Origin: Monarcha castaneiventris obscurior
Lineage: Eukaryota > Chordata > Aves > Passeriformes > Monarchidae
DNA: 64,000 nt
Assembly: GCA_026261815.1 (NCBI GenBank)
Contig: JAMPIT010000884.1
Location: 16,638,210 to 16,702,209, forward strand
Reading direction: 5' to 3'
This document shows positions 34,322 to 45,575 of this stretch, in pieces. The translations under genes and the position numbers were made by a program. Positions within the stretch are counted from its first letter, which is position 1. Each line of letters opens with the position of its first letter. A model generated the notes under the pieces. It was given only the letters and a program-made list of their open reading frames with translations. It did no database searches and was not told the DNA's origin.

Positions 34322-37300
34322 TACAAGCTGTTTGAATAAATTCCTAAGAGTGCTTCAGCTAAGGTGGAAAGACCCATAAAAAATAAAATTCTATATTAAA
34401 GCTTCTGAAATTAACATAAGATACAGAATGTTGAGCAGAGGATAGATTTTATGATCCTCTGCACTTAAATTAATGATTCCAGGGTCTAAAACTGAAGGAA
34501 AAATACTGCTGAGATGAAACAGTGCAGCTGCTCCAAGACCATTTCAGAAAACTACTCCTGGTCAGACTCAAGAAGAATTTGAAAAGCCTACTAAATAATT
34601 TGTGTCCCCTTTTCTTCTTGTACTATAAAACTAAAGAGCCTCTATGAACACAGCATAACTCAGTAATGACATAGCATAACTGAGTTCCCTGGATTGTGGA
34701 TTGCAGTCCCAATTCTGATGCCACCTTGCCAAGTGAGCCCAGAGATGTGACTCAGCCACTCCCTGCCTCGGGTTAGAAGTGATAGGACCGTCTCTCACCC
34801 TCAGCACAATGAATTTGCCTCTGCTAAATGGGCACCTGCACTTCTGACTGCTCATTTGAAGCTTTGCTCTCACAGGTTAGGTAGACCAGGGCCCAGTGTT
34901 TCAATCTCCCAAGGGACACAGCACTGCTAAGCATCCATCATCCCAGCTCCTCTGAGAACCTAATTTGGTACAATTTCAGAGGAAACCAAGATAGACAAAT
35001 ACTGGTATTTCTCTTTGAGAGAGTTCCCTGCTGATAGGGAGGGAGGGAGCTGAGCACTACCTTCATGGGACTGAAAGGAGATAGCAACAGCACTGCCCCT
35101 TGAAACACTAATCCAAACCACGGCATCAAATGAGAGGGAACTTTGGAGCTACAAGAAAGAAGAAACAGTATTTTTATATTTGTCTCTTAGAAATGGGAGC
35201 TATGATCATGTGGCTGAGGCTGTAGAATTACAAAGCAGGAGCTTCCTGCTTGGACAATAGGGACATAAATGTTTTGAAAACCAAAGAAAAAACACCAAGA
35301 AAATATGAGGGGAAGAAGAGGAAGGATAAAAGTTTTAGAATGCGGGACAGTCCCTGAAGCACACATGTTCTGGGGCTGGCTGTACCCCTGCCTGATTTTG
35401 TGTTGGGGTTTTTTTTGGGGTATAGGACATGAGCATCAGCTGCCCTAGCTGATAGATTAGCCAGCAGTAACACTGCCAAGAAACAAGCTGTACATCATCT
35501 CACTTTTAACAAAGAAACAAACATTAACTTACTGTTAAGGCTCCAAGATATATTACCAAAAGAGGATTACTGTATTATGTATGAAACCTCTCTAATCCCA
35601 TGTGTCGTCCAAAGAAGTCATAGGTTTGGTTTTGTTTATAATTTTTAAACTGTGGCTAATGTCATCTTGGGCTCATAAAAGGAGCGTGAAAACAGGAAAT
35701 CCGAGGAAATTACTGTAAGGCTTTTCTCCTGTCAGAAAGCGAGTAAACCAGTGCTGTTTCTGAGAAATGGTCATCAGAATGATTCACTATATCTTGAGCC
35801 CATCCATCCAGCAGCACTGCTTGGTTATAACATTTTCTTTGCAAGAAGGATGAAATCACGATCAGGTTCTTGCATTTCATCCCCACCAGTCCAAAGAGTT
35901 TCCAATCTAAAGTTCAGTCACTAAGTGTTTCCTCAGACTTTGCTGTCTCTCTCTACTTGCACTCTGATCAGCTTGTTACAAACCCTGTTTCAAAACCCAC
36001 AGCTTCTATGTTTGAAGTAACGAGTCACAAGTGCTGTGCAGTTAGAACCTTTATGGGGCTGCCTGTTTGACCCCAGTTATACCCGAGCCTGCATTATTGT
36101 TCCATAAAACTTCTTTAAACATAAGAGAATACATTTCTTCAGTGATGCAAATACCCAGCTATCCAAGGAAAACAGCAATATTTTAAGGGCCTCTGCCATA
36201 TAGGATGTTTTGGCAATGTTTATGTAAATAGGCTCCAAAAGATAGGAATCAGAGTGGAAGCACTCAGACTTTTCTTTTTGCCTAGTAGGGAAAACAATCT
36301 TTTCTGGTGCTCAGTAAGGAGATCAAACTGCAGTGCTGGGAAAGACGACCCAGAGTTTCCATGAGAAAAGGTTCATGATTCTTGGATTACAGGTTATCAT
36401 CACATCTGAGTATGGATATCCTCGCTGTGTGAATATGCTAACCTGGAGACTGCTGCTGACATGAATAACTGGGACCTTCCGTGAGGAAGAGTCACGTGTG
36501 CACTTAGAGGATCAATTCAGTAAAGAAGTTGAGACAGGTTTGTGGACAATGAGTTAATTCTGAGTGTGCTTAGTTACTCAGGAGACATTTTCAGCTAAGT
36601 ACTCATGAAAATATGCAAGCACGTGAGGGAATAAAACTTAAAGGAAAGAACATATTTAGATTTTTTTTTTATTTCTCCTTGAAATTACTGTCACTGCAAA
36701 AACAAGTGGTCATATCCATTTGATGGAGAGAAAGGGGTGATAAAATGTCATACTGCTGAACATAACTCCTTTTGCTGTTATTTCTGGTCCTAAAACACAA
36801 CATCCCTTCTTCTACATGTCCCCCAAAAAGAACAATCCCAAAATTAAAGAACACTATCTAATTTTACCTGACAAAACAAGCCCAAAGAAGAAAGTGGATG
36901 ACTACCACTGAACTAAAGATTAACCACCATTTTGGTAAACAAAAGTCAGAAGTGCTTCTGGAAAGTTTAATTTCCAAATATGACCAGCACTGCCTACTCT
37001 TCACCCCAGCCAAAGATGGTGTCAGGCTTTCAAATGAGCAGGGTTAAATTCATACCAAGCACTGCAGAAATACCAACTTTCAATTAACCCCTGCTAAATG
37101 GGGGAATTCCCTTTAAAGGTGTCCAACACAAGAAGAATAAATGAAAGACGGAATTCTCACTAAGCTGAAAGAAGCAATTATAAAAGAGGAATATAGTGCA
37201 AGCCTGCCTTCGGTACTTTATGATAATTCACAAGGTGCCCACGATGTATTTAAAGAACTTCCCCTGAAATGAATAGAGGAGAGAACATAAATAGTTTTAA

Positions 37301-39010
37301 ATGATTACAGGCCTCATACACATGCCCTATATTCAGGGGTTCCTTGGCAAATCAATGAATACGTCACACATAACTCTTTTGCAGAACTTAGTCTGTGAGG
37401 TCTTTGTTTTTCTTAGAGCATTTTGGTGAGGACCAAGTTGAATTTATTTAGAGGTTTAGTGGAACCAGCTGTAATGCAGAGCCAAGGCACACGGGGGTCA
37501 GTCCCCTGTGCTCATTACCTTGTACAAACACACCTTCCCTTCCAGTCAGCCACGTGTTCATACTCACCCAAACCAAAATGCAGATGATGAATGCCCCTGC
37601 TGCTCTGATTTATCATCCTTTCACCTACACTTTTCACGAGCAGAGGGTGGGAAAACAAGCCCCAGGGATACAGAATAATGTAATTATTGGGAGTCCTACG
37701 TTTCAGAAAGGGGTGATGTGCCAATAACATTTGGATAGCAAAACAAGAGGAATATTATTTTAAATCATTTATACTAGAGAAGATTCTGAACAGCTTGATT
37801 AATTTTGAAGATGGTCCTGCTTGGAGATATAATTTGAACTTGACAACCTTCAAAAATCCCTATTCAAATTATATTTTTTCTGAGACTCTATATGCATGTT
37901 TTATAACTTAATGCATCTCTAGTCCTCAGAATAATCTAACAAACTTCATATTTCCTTTCCATTGTACATTAATGCTTCCCACTGGGATGCCTCATTCTTC
38001 ACAATAGAGTTGGTCAAGCACCTTTCTGGATACACATAAAGGATTATGAATCCGTTCAAACTGAAAATTTGAACTCTGGTGCCAATTAGACAATGCCTAA
38101 CACTTACAAGATTTTTCTTTACTGTCTTTGTCTAGCAATACCAGAAATCTCTCGGGTGCTGTTGCTCAAGATTAATTTTTTTTGACTGAAATAGAACAAT
38201 AGGATCCCGCCTATACATGAGTCAAATCCAGAGAATATGTTCCTTATGGGTTCAGATTTTCTTTGGCATGACCAAGAATTGAAGCCATACAAACAGGCCA
38301 CAAACAAATATTCCAAACCAAACAGCTCTGAAGAGACAAAGGTTGTCTCCTAATTTTTTTTTTTGGTTTTTTGTTTTGGTCCACTGCTCTGATTAAACTG
38401 AAATGAACTGTCACTTTATATTCTGATCAGTCCAACAAGAGATTACCCTTCTAGGAGGAAGCAAAATCAGGGAAGGAAGCATAAGTTTTATGACTGAGAG
38501 AACCTCATTTAGGATCTCTGGATAGAAATTAAAAGGTGCCAGGGTGTTGCATTGTCACCATGCCTAGGAATTAAATCCACCCCTAGAAGAAGCTTTTACT
38601 AGTTCCCTTTATGTATTTTTAGGGCAGTGAGGCACTTCAATGTCTTCTCCCAAGGTGAACACAGCCATTAAAAACCACCCCCATCAATTGTCCATCTACC
38701 AGCCACTGATCAAGAGCAGGATACCAGAGCATCCATTTAAATCAGAGCAGCCCCAGTACAACAGCTGTATCTAATAGATCATCACAAGGCATATGTGTCT
38801 CATCCAGCTCCCAAAATGACTCAAATACTGAGGAACTGGCTGCTCACCACGCTCAGGTGTCTGCACTCAATCACGTATGCAATGAAATACACAAGCCTAG
38901 TAGCCACAGAGCACTTCAGTGCCCCATTTTATTAATTTTTAAAGTCATTATTTATCTTAAAAAAACATGCTAGTGTTAAATATGGAGTATTTTGTTGCCA
39001 GACAGAACAG

Positions 39011-39011
39011 T

Positions 39012-39051
<40 letters not shown>
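39011..39051. repeat. (TG)n microsatellite
   Basis: About 20 TG dinucleotides with a single TA interruption near the left end. On the CACNA1C transcript strand it reads as a CA repeat, about 7.6 kb upstream of exon 4. Confidence 0.95.
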
Positions 39052-39053
<2 letters not shown>

Positions 39054-39786
39054 CTCCACCTTGGGAGGGATTCTAGAGAACTACCTAATTAAATAATGAT
39101 TCATTAGGACAGTTTCTCAAAGGTCTTCTCCACAGTGCATCATCTAAGCAGGACACACAGGCACACTTGCTTTTGGAAACAACCTACATGACCTCAGCAA
39201 TGACAGATACAATGATTTTAGTGTTTTGCACCATCTGTGAGCTGAGTCCTAAAGTTGCAGGTCTGGAGTTCTTATCATGATATCACTTTAATTTCTTCAT
39301 CATTACACAATCAGGGCTTTCAGTATGTTATTTTTCAATGAGTCTCTAAAATTTTTGGTTGATGGTTGGTGAACCCCAACCATCTGACTGCTGAAAAGAA
39401 GCAACCCTGCTCCCGTGAGATTTATCAATCTCCAATCAATTACATCATTTCAGGAGCTGATGATTTAACTGCTTGCAATCAACATCATGGCAGCTATGGT
39501 TTTGTCTGCCCCATAAGCTTAGACTTGCCACATGAACAGGCACACTGAGACACATTCATGGTTGTGTTCAGTCATCTTTCCAAAAAGATGACCAAAAATT
39601 GGGCCCCAAAATGAAGGACTGAATTCCCAACAGAACTCAACGTGGGGATAGCGAGTTCCTTTGAAAATATGACCAGAAAGAGACTTTCTGTGTGCCAAGG
39701 ATTTTTACAATCCCCTCACAGACAAGAGGTGTGGAAGAGTTGTGTTCCATGCCCTTAACTTAGTGAAGAATTGTTTCTCTCAGAAA

Positions 39787-39903
39787 GTTGGGTTTTGTTT
39801 TGGTTTTTTGTTGGTTTGGGGTTTTTTGGGGTTTTCTTTGGTTGTTGTTGTTGTTGTTTTGGAGGGGGTTTTTTGTTTGTTTGTGGGGGTTTTTTTACTT
39901 TTT
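39787..39903. repeat. G/T-rich low-complexity tract with five G-runs
   Basis: The plus strand consists almost only of G and T, including (GTT)n and runs of G at 39790-39792, 39818-39821, 39828-39831, 39864-39868 and 39884-39888. The overlapping hydrophobic open frames (rich in Phe, Val, Leu and Gly) are artefacts of this composition. Confidence 0.8.
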
Positions 39904-40539
39904 AAAAAATCTCTGTTCCTACAATGTTTTGAATAATCCTAGTGCATGCCAGGTTAGACTAAAACAGAGTCTTAATCAGGGAGAATTTTGCCACTAATTT
40001 TATTTGTCTGTAGGCTGAACTGCCCACTTCTCTTCACCTTTACAACTTCTCAGGTAACACTAAATAATTACAAACATCCCCTGAACTGCCTTGTGAGGGG
40101 AACCCAAACTTGGAAGTGGTAGGCCCATGTGCTGAGCTGACAGAAGGGACGGTGCTGCCTCTCCCCCACGAGCCCTCGACACTGAGCACATTTCCAGGAG
40201 AGCAGCAGCCAAAGGAAAGAGGATTTGGGCAGCTCACACAGGGTGAGATATCAGAAAACACGGGCTCCTCGATAAACCATGGACACATCCAGCACTACTC
40301 AGACTCTCTGTGGATCACTCTCAACCACTGAGCTAAGAGCTAGAGCTGCAAGAGAGCCCCTGCAGAAATCTGGCCCTGGACCTCTCTTTTAACAAGCACA
40401 GACTTTTCTCTGAGTGACCACCCAGAACAGCTCATCAAATCCCACTTTTGCCACATCTCTGTCAAATGCATTTTAATCCAATCACTCTTGCACATTCTAG
40501 GATGCTCTAATTTATGTTTTTAATCTACTACAATTCTTT

Positions 40540-40612
40540 TATAATTGTTTGTGCAGTGACGCCTGACAGGGAATGCTTTATAAATAAATTGAATTTATGA
40601 CTATTTATAACC
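40540..40612. promoter_or_regulatory. Candidate muscle-type enhancer: TEAD-like plus two MEF2 sites
   Basis: Within 45 bp there is a GGAATG (reverse of the M-CAT core CATTCC, bound by TEAD factors) at 40570-40575 and two exact fits to the MEF2 consensus YTAWWWWTAR, TTATAAATAA at 40578-40587 and CTATTTATAA at 40601-40610. Both factor families act on cardiac and skeletal muscle genes, and CACNA1C is a cardiac channel. MEF2-like matches are common in AT-rich DNA, so the call is a hypothesis resting on proximity only. Confidence 0.25.
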
Positions 40613-43180
40613 TCTCCCTCTTGAAATTTCTCAGCAAATAAATTGGTCCCACAGTTCAATCTTCCAGGGCTGGAGTTTCTCTGTACACTTTCATACAAAC
40701 ACACAACGTGCATGCATGAAAGAAAGAGAGAAAGGGACAGAGAGATGGAAGGTGCACGTGTGTGTGTGACCTTTTCTTTCCATGAGTAACTTAAGGGCAT
40801 ATTTAACATTCTGTTCACAGTGCTCATGGCAGACAGGAAAAACACAACTGAAGGGGATGAAAAATGAAAAGTCCTTGCAGCTTCTCCATCTCAGGCTCCA
40901 TCCTTCTTTTTGTGGGACAAAGGTTTTCAGGTTTCGTTTACTGCCCCTGAGTAAGTTTCTCTTGGGTTGCTCGCTGCTTGAGCAGACAGGACACATGAAA
41001 TGAGGCAGCTATAAGGACCTTTGACAACCAGCACATAAAACTCATTTTATTTCCTTAATGGAAGGCTAATTGGTAATTAAAAACATGACTGTGACCTGTG
41101 CAGTACCCAGAGAATAGAAATTGATTTCATTTTAAACAGATAAAGCTCACAGGGCTGCAGCTCTGCAGAGTAGCAAGACTTCCTGGGCAAGGAGAAGTGA
41201 AAGAAGTGCTTTAGTTTTTAGCAGGTTTTGCTAATTCAGGTAAACCAAAAAAAACCCAAAGAACTTTGCCAGTTCTTCAGTCCCTTGGTTGACTCCCAAG
41301 AGCCACTCTGCTGACCCTCACTGTATTTGCTACCAATGCTGAGACAGACCCTGGGACAAGAGGCTGGAAAATGGAATTCGGATTCTTTCCCGGCCTCCTC
41401 CCGTCAAACCAGGGCACGAATTTTCACTTCTTGTAAGACAAGTGTGTGCTTCATGCTCCCACGTGTGTGCACTGTAGGGGTAAAGGGACAAACCACTAAT
41501 GCTGCTGGGTGCCACCAGCTCCCACCCAGCCAGCCTGGGGTACCCTCAGCCACCCCGTCGGCCTCACAGGGCCCTCAGCAGGGCTGGCCTGGGTGCACAG
41601 TAATGCAGGGTCACGTCACAACAAAATATTTGGATTCGCTTCAAACAAGCCAAACACACGGATCTGGGAACGTTAAAACCATTTTAGTTCAATAAAAATG
41701 TTTAAACATAAGGCTCTGCTATTTCTGCACTGGAGCTCTCTGAGAATTTCCCTTTGCAGGCAGTAGAGAGGGGGAATATTGGATATAGAAGGCTTCAAAC
41801 TTTTCCTTCTAATATTCAACAAAACCAAGTTTTGAAATACTGGGATTTTGCAGACGATGCCTGGAGTTCCACCAGCCTCACTTCCAAACCAGCAGGAAAG
41901 AAAATTGGAAAAAAAGACTAACAGCTATGAAATGGGTTAATACATGCTAATGTACTTAATTCATTAAAAACAAGGAAGAAGGATTTCTAATTAAGTTCAG
42001 ACACTAATAAGGAATGAAGATTGAACCCATGCCATTTTTTGCAATTGGAAAGTGTGTGAATAACTATAGTGAGCACTGATCATGTCAGAAGAGAGGCATC
42101 CCATGTACCTGTACTTACTTTTACTGTGATAAACCCTTAAGACAATATTTATTCTCATCTAAATAAACTTAAAATAAAAACTAAGGGAAATTATTAGAGT
42201 CTGGACAGTGAGAGATCAAGAATCTTATCAATAACCTATAATGTCCTTTAATTAAACTCAGCTTGATTATCTTCTGGCTAGCTTGAAAAAGGTGTATTCT
42301 TCCTCTATTCCCTGGCTTCAGGGGTAGCTCTGTCTCCTGCAAGCATTGCAGGCTGTGGGATCTCTGTCTAAAGGGAAAATTAGATTTCAGCTGGCCTGTC
42401 TGCAAAAATTAAGAAAAGAGATCTAAATCCCACCCACAACCAGAATTCCCTTCTATCATTTAGGTCAAATTCTTAGGACATCCATCACACAGTGGGGCCA
42501 ATCCCAGCAAAAACATCTCTAAGAACTCAGCCAGATTTCCTCTACATCAGAGCACTGCTCAGGGCTGGCAAACATCCTGCCAAGTGGACTCCAATTTCAA
42601 AGATTTTGTGTTCACTTGATGAAAATAAGATGTTACACTCCGTGTTTTCACTCCCTCAGTTCCCAAGGCTCCCTTTCTCTTCAATCACCCTCAGGCTCGG
42701 AGCAAACAGGATTCACATTGATCTGTCTGAACATTATTTTTAATGCTATTAATGTTATAGGCTGCCGTAATGGACGTCTCCCAAGTTTTCCATCCTGGCT
42801 AGTTGGTCTGGCTGGTCTGGAACACACCAAACCCATCACCTGCCTTGCTGCTGGCCAGGACCCTGCTCCCAGCACAGAAATAAAAGGCTGTGCCTGAGCT
42901 GGGATGGGCTGCAAGGGTTTCCTGGTGCTCAGTACAAACTCCTCACAGGCTGCACCCTGGGACATTTGCTGCCTCTTTACCCCTCCATCCCCCTGCACTG
43001 CTTTCTGCACATTTCAGGTTGTGCATCTGATGCCATGATGATTTTTTGCCTTCTCTTTAAAACCCCTTTTATACCTTTTTACAGCTTCTGTATTCTTAGT
43101 GCTTTTTGCCTACATTCTTGCACTTGTTTGTCAAGCTAAGAGACTCAACATTTTAGAGGTTTCATAGTTAGGGAGCAATA

Positions 43181-43489
43181 TGTCCCAGACCCCAAAGTCC
43201 TCTCCAGAACACATTTTGTAAACTAAGACAGAACCATCCAGGGGAAGGTTCCTTGGGGAGGGGGGCTCATTCTAGCATCTCATTGGGGAATTTATGATAG
43301 ATATGCTAATTAGTAAAACCTATAATGTTATACCAGATCTTTTGGGGTAGAGAATTGCAGTGTACATTGAGGTGCATTCGACCTGGACATAGTGCACCTA
43401 AGTCTCCTTAAAATAAATACCAAGGTAAAATCCCTTTTTCCCTTCTAACCATGTTTGACCCTTGATTTTAAGACCAGGAAAAGGCATCA
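43181..43489 (+). mobile_element. Solo LTR, avian ERVL-like, related to the copy at 5693-5962
   Basis: The element begins TGTCCCAGACC and has the phrase CATTCTAGCATCTCATTGGG, which I recall from passerine ERVL LTRs. It then shares AAACCTATAA with the intron 5 copy, carries AATAAA at 43412-43417, a T-rich U5 and the same terminal GGAAAAGGCATCA. No internal retroviral sequence lies on either side. It is antisense to CACNA1C. No clean target-site duplication was found, so the left boundary is approximate. Confidence 0.68.
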
Positions 43490-45189
43490 CATGGGAAAGG
43501 AGCTCAGTGAACTCCCAGATGCCATTCTAAGACAATTATTCTCCTACTGTATTATCTCCCAGGCAAACACGCAGTGATTACTTTAACTGACGACTGCCAC
43601 GTTAAATTCAGGAACGTCAATTCAAAATACATATTTAATGTAGTCAGATACCTTAAATGGGTGGAATTGCAGGCAAAGCTTTTAAAAAATTGTATAATAA
43701 GTTTAGACTAAAAAAAAAAGGTAAAAATATAAATTTGAAAAACACAGTGAAATTTCTTAGGAAACAAAGGTCTGATTTCAAAAAAAGATTTTAAATGAAG
43801 TCTTTATATGGACATAATTTCCACCAACTTCCAGAAGGTCTGCACAAGCAAGAACTGAGGAAAAACAGAGGAAAGTAAACTTTGGTCTAGTAACACCAAA
43901 AATACTCTACAGTAAAAATCAAATTGCAGACTTGGGGGATTTTAGCACTTTCTTTTAGTTGTCTCCAAACTATGCTAAGGCAGTGCTCTGCTAATGTTTG
44001 AGTTCAGTGGGGGAATTAATTAAAAACTATAATTAAATGGAATAAGCTGCTATTATTTACAAAACAGTGAAAAAGGTGTTAAAAGAACATAGAAGTGGAA
44101 AATAATTTTGATTTTGCTCCTTCATTCTGTTTTGACTGTCTCTGGTACTGTTAGTAACACACAGATGGAAGGGGAACCAGTTTTGCAGGTAATAAGCATT
44201 GCTCAGTCCACAGCTTATCCAGATCCTTTGACAGACTGCAAGAACAAACACAGCAACCTAAAACTTGTTCATAGAATATTTTATGAATGAAAAAAGAACC
44301 AGTGATTAAATTTTTGCAAACGCTTTTGTGTTTTGCTGAAGTCTTCTCATTTTAGTCAACTGGATTAAACTGAAATTTTCCAAAATACTTTTTTCCTCTC
44401 CTACCAATTCCTTTATAGGAATCCTTTATAGGATTTGTGAAGATGCTGGAAAACATTCATAGGATAGCATTCAACAAGGACTTGTCTCAAGCCCCTGAGC
44501 ACAACTCCACAAGCTACTCCCTACAACTTATATTCCAAACAACTCTGTCACTTGCATGTCCTCTGTTTCACTCTCCTATGCTGTCTCACCCTGCTTTATT
44601 TCAAACCCGATTTGTTTTCACAAGGATATTAAAAAAAACATAAGCAATGAGGACTATGAAACCACTGGCCTATGGCAAATGCCATAAAATAAAATAAAAC
44701 AATTAAGAGAAATTCTTTAATTTTAATTAGCTTCCTTTCTGCAATCATTCCCTTCATGAAAAGTTCAATCACCAAGAACCAGCGCTGTTAGATTCACTGC
44801 ACTCTATTATAGTTAGCTGGGCTGTTACACAGGAATGGGAACTGACAGTGAAATCTCTTGTACAGCTTGCCAGATATGAAACTAATAGGGCTCAGTTATC
44901 CCACAAGTCTTCTGGAGCTGCCTGAAAGGATGAGATTGCCAACTGAAAGGATAAGTTTGTCTCGTCATGTAAGTGCTTTAGATCTTCAGAGAAGGCTGCA
45001 GGGGTTACACAGCCAGCCACACACTGGATATGACTCAATGTCATGCCTTTGCAAAACAAAAAAAGCAAACACCACGCTAGGATGTGTAAACAAAGACACG
45101 AGAAAAATTCCTTCTGCTCCACACAGCGGGGGTGAAAGCTCTGCTGAAATTCTGTGAATGAAAGGATGTATGGATGGTCTGGGGATGAT

Positions 45190-45575
45190 CCAAGAGAGAT
45201 CAACAGGCATCTCCTGGAGGGTATAAATATTACCTGAGAGGAAAAGCTGTGCTGAGACTGTTCAGCACAGAGAAGGTAAATCAAGACAAGGCTCTAGACT
45301 GCTGCAGAGAGATGGTGAATAATTCCTTTGCCTGCTTTCACTTCGGATATGGCAGGAAGTAATGGCTTTACACTGGCATAAAGAGGGTTCAGGATGGACA
45401 TTAAGGAAACTTTTCTTTGGAATGCCAGTGTTGGTGAGAGGGCTGTGACAGAGCACACTGGCTGGGAAGTCACAGAATTTAAATCCCTAGAAGTTAAACT
45501 CTCCTGTGGGGTAGGATGACTAAATGACCAGGGTGTCTTCTAGCTCTAACTTCTGTATTCCTGAGGCTCTAATAG
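45190..45575 (+). mobile_element. Old CR1 LINE 3' fragment
   Basis: Diverged but collinear CR1 phrases are visible in order: GAGACTGTTCAGCACAGAGA, AATGGCTTTACACTGGCATA, TTCAGGATGGACATTAAGGA and, near the end, TTCTAGCTCTAACTTCTGTA followed by TTCCTGAG, the decayed counterpart of the usual CR1 terminus. It is 5' truncated, non-coding and clearly older than the copy at 52350. Confidence 0.6.

Noticed and set aside
39742..39997. Overlapping hydrophobic frames that resemble membrane proteins
   Set aside because: They come from translating a G/T-only simple repeat (Gly, Phe, Val, Leu, Trp).
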